Below are positions 16,402 to 21,118 of a DNA stretch of 34,564 bases, one piece after another. The notes beneath the pieces are model-generated. The model searched no databases. It was given only the letters and a program-made list of their open reading frames with translations, and was not told the DNA's origin. Position 1 is the first letter of the stretch; the number at the start of each line of letters is the position of its first letter. Source of the DNA: a virus; IMG/VR virus record IMGVR_UViG_3300032245_000174, positions 1-34,564 of that record; one strand, written 5' to 3'. Both the position numbers and the translations under genes were made by a program.

Positions 16402-16446
16402 GTTAGAAACCCTAACTTGACTCTAAGCAGGTTAGGGTTTTGTTTT
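16402..16446 (+). terminator. Hairpin with T-run on the strand opposite to the genes
   Basis: A perfect 10-bp inverted repeat (16407-16416 and 16431-16440, AAACCCTAAC / GTTAGGGTTT) has a 14-base loop and is followed on the plus strand by TGTTTTTATT. A smaller competing hairpin (GTTAG / CTAAC, 16402-16416) uses the same left arm. The T-run is on the plus strand although the flanking genes are on the minus strand, so it would stop antisense transcription. On the minus strand it would be a stable mRNA hairpin in the 66-base gap. Confidence 0.5.
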
Positions 16447-16448
16447 TA

Positions 16449-16661
16449 TTAGCAAGAACCGCGTTTGTGTGTATAGCAAACGCCAGATGTGCGACCAGTA
16501 TTAAACTGTTTGTCTGCACCGTTCATATCTTCCTTACCAATAGCTACGCCATTAATAAGTTTTCCATGACGCTCACCTTTAGTATCAGCTGCATCTGCAC
16601 CTTTTGGCAGTTTTTCGCCATTGCGTAAAGGTATGCCCTTCATTGAATCCATCTTGCCCAT
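16449..16661 (-). CDS. Conserved small phage protein (70 aa)
   Basis: MGKMDSMKGIPLRNGEKLPKG opens a Gly/Lys/Asp-rich, probably flexible protein that ends NTGRTSGVCYTHKRGSC. The C-terminal motif (NTGR..GVCY.HKR) and the central NGVAIGKED phrase occur in small hypothetical proteins of several phage groups. Low complexity, basic, without a membrane segment. The start has AAAGGGAAAATC ahead of ATG. Function unknown. It ends the early-left group before the hairpin at 16402-16446. Confidence 0.7.
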   Translation of the reverse strand: MGKMDSMKGIPLRNGEKLPKGADAADTKGERHGKLINGVAIGKEDMNGADKQFNTGRTSGVCYTHKRGSC

Positions 16662-16672
16662 GATTTTCCCTT

Positions 16673-17032
16673 TCAGTTTAGGAATCGTAGTTTGTAAAGT
16701 GTACTATTTATTAAATCTGCTATTTCGTCAACTATGTTTTGCAATTCTGTGTCCTGCGGCAGCTTTTTGCGATATTGCTCAACATATTTCTTAATGCCCT
16801 GCATATATTTTACGGGATCGGTGTCAACATGGTAAACATCTTCGTATCCAGTAATTACTTTATATTTACCCTGGTAGCATTCAACAAACTTGTCAGTTAA
16901 GTCGATAATCTTATCGTAATACTTACCTAACGCTTTATGTTTAGCGTAGCTTTCAGTCTGCCAGTGCATCAAATGGGTATTCGTGCCGCTGTGCAGCAAT
17001 ACCAAGACAAATGCGGCAACGTCTTTATCCAT
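16673..17032 (-). CDS. Ferritin/Dps-like small helical protein (119 aa)
   Basis: ATG 17032 (MDKDVAAFVLVLLHSG) has GAGGAAG just upstream and overlaps the RusA-like stop by eight bases, so I prefer it to the longer frame at 17059. Residues ~17-40 read TNTHLMHWQTESYAKHKALG, close to the THLxHWQ...h..L opening of Dps-type four-helix bundles, and I recall it as similar to phage family DUF5856. The C-terminal half is helical. Dps proteins bind DNA and oxidise iron; the full metal site is not visible here, so an altered role is possible. Confidence 0.65.
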   Translation of the reverse strand: MDKDVAAFVLVLLHSGTNTHLMHWQTESYAKHKALGKYYDKIIDLTDKFVECYQGKYKVITGYEDVYHVDTDPVKYMQGIKKYVEQYRKKLPQDTELQNIVDEIADLINSTLYKLRFLN

Positions 17033-17390
17033 GATCTTCCTCGTTGTCAATAGCACCAATTATAACCACAGCCAAGCCATTTTTGACAATTTCTCCACGT
17101 TTTACTAAAAGAATATCTACCTGCTCGTCATCATCAAATACACCGGCATCCTGCAACGCATCTAAAACAGCCTTCAGCCTATTGTCCAGGTCAAACTTGC
17201 GCTTATTAGGGCCGTATATCGTAATCGCTAACCCAAGCCTTTGAGGGCCGTATTTGGGGATTTCATGCTCAATAACATATTCAGCCACCGCTTGCTTAAA
17301 ATCAACGCCAGCCTTTGATATGAACCGCCTATGCCCGTTTGCTCGCCAATATGTATTTACTGACGGTGGAAACGGCAAATTAAGTAACAT
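17025..17390 (-). CDS. rusA: RusA-like Holliday junction resolvase
   Basis: 121 aa from ATG 17390, the same size as E. coli RusA (120 aa). The start reads LNLPFPPSVNTYWR, the standard opening. FDLDNRLK (residues 66-73) gives Asp67, Asp69 and Lys73, and GVFDDDEQV (83-91) supplies the further acidic residue, which together make the RusA active site. The enzyme cuts four-way junctions to make DNA fit for packaging. A longer frame to 17441 would overlap YbcO by 62 bases; the shorter overlap is 11. It sits in a nuclease pair as in many lambdoid late-early regions. Confidence 0.9.
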   Translation of the reverse strand: MLLNLPFPPSVNTYWRANGHRRFISKAGVDFKQAVAEYVIEHEIPKYGPQRLGLAITIYGPNKRKFDLDNRLKAVLDALQDAGVFDDDEQVDILLVKRGEIVKNGLAVVIIGAIDNEEDHG

Positions 17391-17670
17391 CAAGCCATCC
17401 CTTTTCAAAGAATTGCCCGATTGTTCGTCTGTGTGCTTCATCCCAAAAATCCATTTTTTCGGATTTATCCCATTTCTTACCCTGGTCTATTTCCATGTGA
17501 CAACAATAGCAAAGCGCAGCTACCCGATAATCATGGGCTTTTAATCCTTTGCCTTTGCCATCCCTTAACTGGTTGCTGTGCGCTGCGACTACCGTTCCGT
17601 CCTGCATACCGCAAATCTGGCATGGCAGTTCTCTGCAACGCTCCAACAGCTTTTTATTTCTATAAATCAT
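17380..17670 (-). CDS. YbcO-type nuclease (DUF1364-like)
   Basis: 96 aa. CQIC (17-20) is followed by VVAAHSNQLRDGKGKGLKAHDYRVAALCYCCHMEIDQG (in pieces at residues 27-64): the His after AA, the GKGKGLKA turn and the C.CCH..ID element define the YbcO/DUF1364 HNH-type fold with a bound zinc. YbcO is a structure-selective or recombination nuclease often placed beside RusA, as here. The ribosome site is weak, so translation may depend on coupling with the 37-aa membrane peptide, whose stop overlaps the start by 11 bases. Confidence 0.88.
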   Translation of the reverse strand: MIYRNKKLLERCRELPCQICGMQDGTVVAAHSNQLRDGKGKGLKAHDYRVAALCYCCHMEIDQGKKWDKSEKMDFWDEAHRRTIGQFFEKGWLDVT

Positions 17671-17773
17671 ATTTCTGGATTAAATAGTAAATAGCCGATG
17701 CGGCCACACCAGCCAACATTGCTACCCCAAAACAATAACCTATCAACAACCAAAGAATTTCTACTTTTGTCAT
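17660..17773 (-). CDS. Small single-pass membrane peptide (37 aa)
   Basis: MTKVEILWLLIGYCFGVAML continues AGVAASAIYYLIQKYDL. Nearly all of it is one hydrophobic helix (residues ~5-31) with a short charged end on each side. The ribosome site is good (AAAGGAAACTAAG before ATG). It overlaps the zinc-ribbon gene by four bases (ATGA) and YbcO by 11. A 37-aa single-span protein could change membrane behaviour or be an early exclusion peptide; nothing in the sequence decides this. Confidence 0.65.
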   Translation of the reverse strand: MTKVEILWLLIGYCFGVAMLAGVAASAIYYLIQKYDL

Positions 17774-17928
17774 CTTAGTTTCCTTTTAGCAGCACAAGCT
17801 GCACATAACCACCTTCGTCTTTTTCCGCATTCGTGATTCTTCCAGTATCCACCGATTGAATCTTTTGCTTGTAAACAGTTCGTGCAGTATCTAGTTCCCT
17901 GTGGGCTTGGCGTTGCTGGTTCGTACAT
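17770..17928 (-). CDS. Small zinc-ribbon protein (52 aa)
   Basis: The frame MYEPATPSPQGTRYCTNCLQ ends RWLCAACAAKRKLR. Two CxxC pairs (CTNC and CAAC, with an extra Cys in HECGKRRRW) make a small zinc ribbon with a basic tail. It resembles the 66-aa protein at 19372-19572 (CTSC ... GWRCQKCVEKR), so the phage carries two related ribbons in the early-left operon. The gene begins inside the 3' end of the HTH gene (38-base overlap) and its stop overlaps the membrane peptide start. Nucleic-acid binding is a reasonable inference. Confidence 0.65.
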   Translation of the reverse strand: MYEPATPSPQGTRYCTNCLQAKDSIGGYWKNHECGKRRRWLCAACAAKRKLR

Positions 17929-18205
17929 TGGTTAATGCCCTAAAATCTTCTAACTCTATTAAATGACGTATTTCACTAATCGACAATCCGCAGATTTCGT
18001 GAATTCTTAAAATTACTGTATCTGATACAGGATAAATCTTTGTTCTGATTTTGCTAATAGTTTGGAAACCTATTTCTAAATGGTTTGCTAGTTCCCGATC
18101 TGTAGCCAAATCGAATTTATCTTTTATTGTATCTAAAACAATATTTGGTGTTTTGCAAATATTCATTAATGCCTTTCTTTTGCGCCACAATGACGCTTTA
18201 TTCAT
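17891..18205 (-). CDS. Helix-turn-helix transcriptional regulator
   Basis: 104 aa. Residues ~34-58 (ATDRELANHLEIGFQTISKIRT) form a helix-turn-helix of the Cro/CI class, followed by VSDTVILRIHEICGLSISEIRHLI, the usual closing helices in small regulators of this type. No peptidase or multimer domain is attached. It sits well downstream in the early-left operon, where lambdoid phages place secondary regulators, so it may switch early to late expression. The start at 18205 has AAAGGAAAAGAACGC; an internal Met14 is a less likely alternative. Confidence 0.78.
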   Translation of the reverse strand: MNKASLWRKRKALMNICKTPNIVLDTIKDKFDLATDRELANHLEIGFQTISKIRTKIYPVSDTVILRIHEICGLSISEIRHLIELEDFRALTNVRTSNAKPTGN

Positions 18206-18255
18206 GCGTTCTTTTCCTTTAGCTTTGCTTTTATAACCATAACTTAATAATTTTC

Positions 18256-18522
18256 TTAAAATGAATATTTAGGCGCACAAGTTACGTCAACCGTTACTTC
18301 TGCCGTATATCCATTGATCTTTCTGCGACCAGTAATAACAACAGCGCGAGTTTTATTAGCCTCACATTCGTTAATCGCCATAATTACTTCATTACGGCTC
18401 ATTGGATGTTGTTTAGCATCTAAGATTAATTGCGTGTTTTGCAGTTCTTGCTGGTCTGGTTTACTAAATGTAGAGCAAGCAGATAAAGTTACAACAACAG
18501 CAATAATTAATAATGATTTCAT
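18256..18522 (-). CDS. Small lipoprotein (88 aa)
   Basis: A signal peptide with a lipobox (MKSLLIIAVVVTLSAC; Cys at residue 16 as the lipidation site) leads a soluble part of ~70 residues with an NECEANKTRAVVITGRR segment and VTVDVTCAPKYSF at the end. Two internal Cys may pair in the periplasm. The Shine-Dalgarno is the stereotyped early type (CACAAAGGGGAACACC). As it is in the early-left group and not the lysis cassette, superinfection exclusion or envelope modification seems more likely than a spanin. No specific family is recognised. Confidence 0.7.
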   Translation of the reverse strand: MKSLLIIAVVVTLSACSTFSKPDQQELQNTQLILDAKQHPMSRNEVIMAINECEANKTRAVVITGRRKINGYTAEVTVDVTCAPKYSF

Positions 18523-18551
18523 GGTGTTCCCCTTTGTGATTACTACGTTAA

Positions 18552-18884
18552 TTAAATTGAACCCTTCCTGCGATTAGCCGACAACGTCTGCCAAATTTCT
18601 GTAATGCGTACTTCGTGAATCCGTTTGTTTTCTATCGTCTTAAAATCTTTGTATGCATTAACCCATTCGTCAACCGCATTCTTGTAAGACGGGCTGTCTA
18701 TGGCTTGCGCTTCCCTTTCTGCTACCGTACCACTAGACAACAGAAAAGCATGGCTCTTGGCCTGTTTAATCAGTTCCTCAAGCCTTTTAACTTCACCAGA
18801 TAACTCTGCGTGTTCTTCATCCGTTTGCGATAAGTACATCAAGGCTTTTTCAACCCGCCCATCGTTTAATTTTTCTAAACTCAT
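18552..18884 (-). CDS. Coiled-coil phage protein (110 aa)
   Basis: ATG 18884 (MSLEKLNDGRVEKALMYLSQ) is preceded by CAAAGGGGG and overlaps the upstream stop by four bases (ATGA); the longer frame would start with TTG. The protein is entirely helical: TDEEHAELSGEVKRLEELIK forms a coiled coil, then AEREAQAIDSPSYKNAVDEW. It ends with EIWQTLSANRRKGSI, an ending seen in small proteins of many lambdoid-type phages near replication and recombination genes. No catalytic residues are visible. Perhaps an accessory of the replication or recombination module. Confidence 0.7.
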   Translation of the reverse strand: MSLEKLNDGRVEKALMYLSQTDEEHAELSGEVKRLEELIKQAKSHAFLLSSGTVAEREAQAIDSPSYKNAVDEWVNAYKDFKTIENKRIHEVRITEIWQTLSANRRKGSI

Positions 18885-19093
18885 TTCCAACCCCCTTTGT
18901 TACCACGATTACCTTTGTTCCATTGTGTGCGGCAATCATCTTCTAACTTTTTTGCCGCTGCTTCACCCCTTGCATCCCTGACCAGGTTTATATGTGTCAT
19001 GGCTTTATTACGATCTTGTAATCTCCATCTAAGGATTTGGTTTACTTCGCACTTATGCCGGTGTTCTTCCGACCATTCGTATGTGTTCTGCAA
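18881..19093 (-). CDS. Conserved small phage protein, DUF7696-like (70 aa)
   Basis: The first codon is TTG at 19093 (preceded by TAAGGAAACGAA); no ATG is available before the conserved part, so an unusual start is likely. The sequence has SEEHRHKCEVNQILRWR, then RDARGEAAAKKLEDD and a Gly/Asn-rich end (WNKGNRGNKGGW). The RH.CEVR...............AR G..AA..L...W.KGN.G pattern recalls DUF7696. Function unknown. It overlaps the replication-type gene by 41 bases and the next gene by four. Confidence 0.7.
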   Translation of the reverse strand: MQNTYEWSEEHRHKCEVNQILRWRLQDRNKAMTHINLVRDARGEAAAKKLEDDCRTQWNKGNRGNKGGWK

Positions 19094-19430
19094 TTCGTTT
19101 CCTTAATTCGGACCAGCCTTCACCTGACCTGGGCTTAACACCTACTTCTGCCGCCTTTTTCATTGTCAGTTCTTCATCTGCGTACCAGGGCAATGCTGGC
19201 GGTGCTTTCTCTTTAAAATCTAACTCATCTTCCCAACGCCATCCGTTTAACCAGGTAGATGCGTGTGGAATAAACTCTGATTCTGTTTGCTTCAATTGCC
19301 AATATCTAACGTGATTTGGTAATGCTTCTAGTGCTGCTTCCTGATCTTCACGTTTAAGCCTGGCAAATGCTTCAAACGCTTTTTTCTTGTTTATTTTTCT
19401 TGGATAAATCGTCCAAAATTTTTCGAACAT
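19053..19430 (-). CDS. Replication-associated protein domain (125 aa)
   Basis: ATG 19430 (MFEKFWTIYPRK) with GGGAG nine bases upstream is preferred to the TTG at 19436. The opening FEKFWTIYPRKINKKKAFEAFARL and the later FIPHASTWLNGWRWEDEL (residues ~53-70) form the well-known segment found at the C-terminal end of phage replication or primosome-type proteins. Here it stands almost alone, without an N-terminal DNA-binding domain or helicase-loader ATPase. The phage encodes no helicase or polymerase, so this may be what recruits host replication proteins. That is inferred. Confidence 0.68.
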   Translation of the reverse strand: MFEKFWTIYPRKINKKKAFEAFARLKREDQEAALEALPNHVRYWQLKQTESEFIPHASTWLNGWRWEDELDFKEKAPPALPWYADEELTMKKAAEVGVKPRSGEGWSELRKRIAEHIRMVGRTPA

Positions 19431-19572
19431 CGGCAATTCTCCCGCTTTTATTTTTGTAAATACTTTCGCTACGTTTCTCTACACATTTCTGGCAACGCCA
19501 ACCCCTAAATCCTTTGGGGCTTTCACCGTTCTCATCTGGTTGCCTAGATTGGCAGCTGGTGCAAAATCTCAT
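19372..19572 (-). CDS. Small zinc-ribbon protein (66 aa)
   Basis: MRFCTSCQSRQPDENGESPK is followed by GWRCQKCVEKRSES and a Lys-rich tail. Two CxxC pairs make a zinc ribbon; proteins starting M.yCtsCq...p.egG are common in phages beside replication genes. The ribosome site is GAGGAATAA before ATG. The last 59 bases overlap the start of the replication-associated gene in another frame. It is the first gene after the 112-base structured gap at 19573-19684. It may bind nucleic acid; no role is known. Confidence 0.72.
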   Translation of the reverse strand: MRFCTSCQSRQPDENGESPKGFRGWRCQKCVEKRSESIYKNKSGRIADVRKILDDLSKKNKQEKSV

Positions 19573-19684
19573 TTATTCCTCAATAGGGTAGGGGCTACGA
19601 TTTGGGCTTTAACTAAGTCGTAAGAGAAAACCAGAAAATCCTACGAATCACCATCCTCGAATGCTGGCTTAACAGCCCCTAAAA
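19573..19684 (-). other. Gene-free 112-base gap with possible RNA structure
   Basis: On the minus strand AGGGGCT and AGCCCCT bracket most of this gap and could close a long stem-loop. Inside, TCGTAGGA and TCTTACGA can form an 8-bp hairpin with one G-U pair. No credible promoter or T-run is seen. It lies between the 57-aa early gene and the zinc-ribbon gene and could be a processing or attenuation site. Pairing by eye only. Confidence 0.35.
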
Positions 19685-19858
19685 TTACGCAATCAACGCT
19701 TCTACTAGTGCGTCATCCATTAATTTGTTTTGCTCAAAGATTTCTAGGCCAAACAATAACAAACCTGTTTCTGAAAATACATATTCAACCTTACCGCCAT
19801 TACCGACAGACCAACATTCTGCGTATTGCTCTGCCAGGTTATAAAATTCTTTTTTCAT
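19685..19858 (-). CDS. Small early-left protein (57 aa)
   Basis: MKKEFYNLAEQYAECWSVGN leads into a beta pair (KVEYVFSETGLLLFGLEIF) and an acidic helical end (KLMDDALVEALIA). Not a family I know. The ribosome site is one of the strongest in the window (AAAAGGGGAAATT before ATG) and follows the stereotype of the early genes. Second gene after the early-left promoter at 20078-20106, hence probably made immediately on infection, a position often used for host-takeover proteins. Confidence 0.65.
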   Translation of the reverse strand: MKKEFYNLAEQYAECWSVGNGGKVEYVFSETGLLLFGLEIFEQNKLMDDALVEALIA

Positions 19859-19869
19859 AATTTCCCCTT

Positions 19870-20040
19870 TTATTTGTTTTTAAATGGTGAATTTGCTTTG
19901 AAATCGTAATTAAGGTTTTTTAGTTCTTCTGTTGTTTCTGCCAGGCTCATGGCATTAACTTGTTGAACTGTATAACCCAGCTTAACTAATGCCTTTTGTT
20001 GTGCAATCGCTAACGTTACCATCCAGTTACAATCCATCAT
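19870..20040 (-). CDS. First early-left protein (56 aa)
   Basis: The frame begins MMDCNWMVTLAIAQQKALVK and ends DFKANSPFKNK. It is mostly helical, with no membrane span. The stereotyped Shine-Dalgarno (GCAAAGGGGAAC) precedes ATG 20040; a second ATG follows directly at 20037. It is the leading gene of the leftward operon, about 30 bases downstream of the predicted transcription start. Its role is unknown; leader genes in phage early operons often inhibit or redirect host enzymes. Confidence 0.65.
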   Translation of the reverse strand: MMDCNWMVTLAIAQQKALVKLGYTVQQVNAMSLAETTEELKNLNYDFKANSPFKNK

Positions 20041-20077
20041 TTTTGTTCCCCTTTGCTAATGCGTTGTCGATGTATGT

Positions 20078-20106
20078 ATATTAATCTAGGTTAATATCTA
20101 TGTCAA
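20078..20106 (-). promoter_or_regulatory. Early-left promoter with TTAA-type operator
   Basis: Minus strand: TTGACA (20106-20101), 17-base spacer, TAATAT (20083-20078). The near-palindrome TTAACCTAGATTAA (20094-20081) covers the end of the spacer and the -10. A repressor bound there would block RNA polymerase. The promoter faces the 56-aa gene and the whole leftward series. It is closely related to the promoter at 22577-22605 (same -35, same first spacer bases TAGA). Confidence 0.88.
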
Positions 20107-20408
20107 ACGATTTATCCAAATTATTTAATTTATTTTTCTATTGAATTTGTTTAGACGATAGGGCAAGCCAATTAGGTGGTACTCACCCAATTCAGCCATT
20201 TGGAATCTTTATTCTTTCCAAACTACTGCACCTATAAGGACTATGTTTTATTTCCAGAGGGACGATTTTGGATCGCCTAGCCACCACACCACCTGTTTTC
20301 CTCTGTTCCTGTGATACCCATAGTAAGTTCACGCGCTGGCTTGCCAGTAAGCGCATCGGTTTTCTTGGTGGCAGCCCCAACATTGGCTCTCTGCTATCGT
20401 GACCAGTA
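20107..20408 (-). other. Gene-free region rich in inverted repeats
   Basis: No credible gene is present here; the short frames lack ribosome sites and cross the repeats. On the minus strand I see CTGGC-AA-GCCAG (plus 20336-20347, flanked by GCG/CGC), GCCACCA pairing with TGGTGGC over about 95 bases, TTTGGAA / TTCCAAA (10-base loop, about 20200-20222), GGCGAT / ATCGTC, and AATT.GGTG-5-CACC.AATT at about 20169-20192. It may be a second structured RNA, an extension of the RNA at 20409-20531, or the replication origin. The stretch nearest the promoter (20107-20160) is simply AT-rich. Confidence 0.45.
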
Positions 20409-20531
20409 CGGTCTAAACGCAAAAAAGCCCTTTAGTCTTGGCTCTTGCGTGTGTCGGGCACGGCTTCCTTTTTACAGGAAAGAGCCAAAGCTAAAAGGCT
20501 TTGATTTGTCTGATGCCCGACACATAGACCG
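20409..20531 (-). ncRNA. Candidate novel pseudoknotted non-coding RNA
   Basis: Read on the minus strand from about 20529. An outer 7-bp helix CGGTCTA / TAGACCG (20531-20525 with 20415-20409) can enclose the rest. Helix 1 is a perfect 11-bp pairing, TGTGTCGGGCA / TGCCCGACACA (20524-20514 with 20460-20450). Helix 2 pairs 20502-20480 with 20446-20424: 23 positions with two mismatches and one G-U. The 5' strand of helix 2 lies in the loop of helix 1 and its 3' strand lies outside, so the fold is a pseudoknot. A small hairpin (TTCCT / AGGAA) is nested inside. Helix 2 is followed by a T-run (GGGCTTTTTTGCG), so transcription may end near 20419, giving ~110 nt. A TTAA-operator promoter ends just upstream. 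No coding frame fits. Confidence 0.7.
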
Positions 20532-20535
20532 GCAC

Positions 20536-20564
20536 AGACTAACATAGGTAAATTTAAACTTCAA
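20536..20564 (-). promoter_or_regulatory. Promoter of the candidate ncRNA, with operator
   Basis: Minus strand: TTGAAG (20564-20559), 17-base spacer, TAGTCT (20541-20536). The stretch TTTACCTATGTTAGTCTGTG matches the promoter at 22.58 kb (TTAACCTACGTTAATCTATG) at 16 of 20 positions, including the operator. The predicted start, six or seven bases past the -10, falls on 20529 or 20530, inside the 5' strand of the outer helix of the RNA. Nothing coding follows for more than 490 bases. Confidence 0.65.
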
Positions 20565-20568
20565 CAAT

Positions 20569-20603
20569 AGGTTTTGGTGCTGGTTGTTGGAAACCTGACC
20601 AGC
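20569..20603 (-). other. Small H-type pseudoknot after the repressor gene
   Basis: On the minus strand GCTGGT (20603-20598) pairs with ACCAGC (20584-20579), and AGGTTT (20596-20591) pairs with AAACCT (20574-20569). The two 6-bp stems interlock with loops of one, six and four bases, the geometry of a classic H-type pseudoknot. It lies 28 bases after the regulator's stop and just before the ncRNA promoter -35. It may be a 3'-end stabiliser or roadblock for the regulator mRNA. Confidence 0.5.
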
Positions 20604-20631
20604 GGCAAGTTACGAAGGAATCCCGTCCAAC

Positions 20632-20871
20632 TCAGGTAGTTTTCCTAAGTTCAGGCCATACTATAAACCAGTCGGCTGGAAATAGTTTTTTCCTACTTAA
20701 CTTTCCTGCCGTTTTTTCTTCCAACATTGCAGCTAAATACATTAGCTTATCTTGCGGTATTCCACGCTTACGCCAAACACATACAGCTGGTGGACTGATA
20801 CTTAATATATCAGCCACAGCTTTAGTGCCACCTAATAAATCAATAATTTGGTCATCTGTCATAGTTTGCAT
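20632..20871 (-). CDS. YdaS/Cro-like repressor
   Basis: 79 aa at most. GGTKAVADILSISPPAVCVWRKRGIPQDK (in pieces, residues ~14-42) is the helix-turn-helix of the YdaS/Cro group, with the typical W+++GIP turn, and a MYLAAMLEE helix follows. These proteins act as phage repressors or Cro. The gene lies between divergent promoters whose -10 regions hold TTAA-type operators, so it very likely controls them and itself. The -10 of its promoter ends one base before ATG 20871, so transcription should begin near 20865 and translation more likely starts at Met4 (20862), leaving an almost leaderless mRNA. No CI-type cleavable repressor is present. Confidence 0.85.
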   Translation of the reverse strand: MQTMTDDQIIDLLGGTKAVADILSISPPAVCVWRKRGIPQDKLMYLAAMLEEKTAGKLSRKKLFPADWFIVWPELRKTT

Positions 20872-20900
20872 AGGTTAACAAAATTAACTTGTGTTAGCAA
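20872..20900 (-). promoter_or_regulatory. Repressor promoter (leftward) with operator
   Basis: Minus strand: TTGCTA (20900-20895), 17-base spacer, TAACCT (20877-20872). The perfect inverted repeat GTTAA-CAAAA-TTAAC (20874-20888) covers the -10 and part of the spacer, suggesting self-repression. The promoter overlaps the rightward one at its -35. Predicted start is near 20865, three bases before the second ATG. Confidence 0.6.
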
Positions 20901-20917
20901 TTAATTTCTGTTAATGT
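20889..20917 (+). promoter_or_regulatory. Early-right promoter with operator
   Basis: Plus strand: TTGTGT (20889-20894), 17-base spacer, TAATGT (20912-20917). TTAATTTCTGTTAA (20901-20914) lies over the spacer end and -10, the same placement as in the other early promoters. It faces the 57-aa gene and the SSB-exonuclease pair. The overlap with the repressor promoter makes a compact two-way switch. Confidence 0.65.
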
Positions 20918-20944
20918 TACTCTGCTTTACATGAAAGGGGAAAA

Positions 20945-21118
20945 ATGGACGAATACGAACACGTAATGAAAGAGATCGAGCAAAAACTCGAACTCGCTCT
21001 AAACAAATTAGAAATCGGTGATTTAAACGCTGACGATATTTCTATAATCCGCTGGGCTTGCAACAAATCTAAAACACAATCTAATAAGGAATCTAATTAT
21101 GCTACTCGCACCATCTAA
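20945..21118 (+). CDS. First early-right protein (57 aa)
   Basis: MDEYEHVMKEIEQKLELALN starts an acidic helical protein; a basic Ser/Asn-rich tail follows (NKSKTQSNKESNYATRTI). The stereotyped ribosome site (GAAAGGGGAAAA) is directly before ATG. It overlaps the SSB-like gene by 20 bases in another frame. The first half could form a coiled coil or helical hairpin. I recognise no family. Its place right behind the early-right promoter is like that of lambda Cro or Kil, but it has no helix-turn-helix. Confidence 0.65.
   Translation: MDEYEHVMKEIEQKLELALNKLEIGDLNADDISIIRWACNKSKTQSNKESNYATRTI

Noticed and set aside
20192-20422. Open frame of 76 codons on the minus strand
   Set aside because: No ribosome site or promoter; composition is odd and it crosses the inverted repeats. 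Treated as chance frame in structured DNA.
20160-20531. tmRNA, RNase P RNA, 6S RNA or group I intron
   Set aside because: No TPsiC-type GTTCGAATC or CCA end, no RNase P core (GAGGAAAGTCC), no split gene around it; the pairing pattern does not fit any I know.
20409-20531. Type III toxin-antitoxin RNA (ToxI-like)
   Set aside because: A pseudoknot RNA would fit, but there are no tandem repeats and no ToxN-like endoRNase gene downstream.
20311-20547. Open frame of 78 codons on the plus strand
   Set aside because: It runs through all helices of the ncRNA candidate, has no Shine-Dalgarno, and shows no protein motif.
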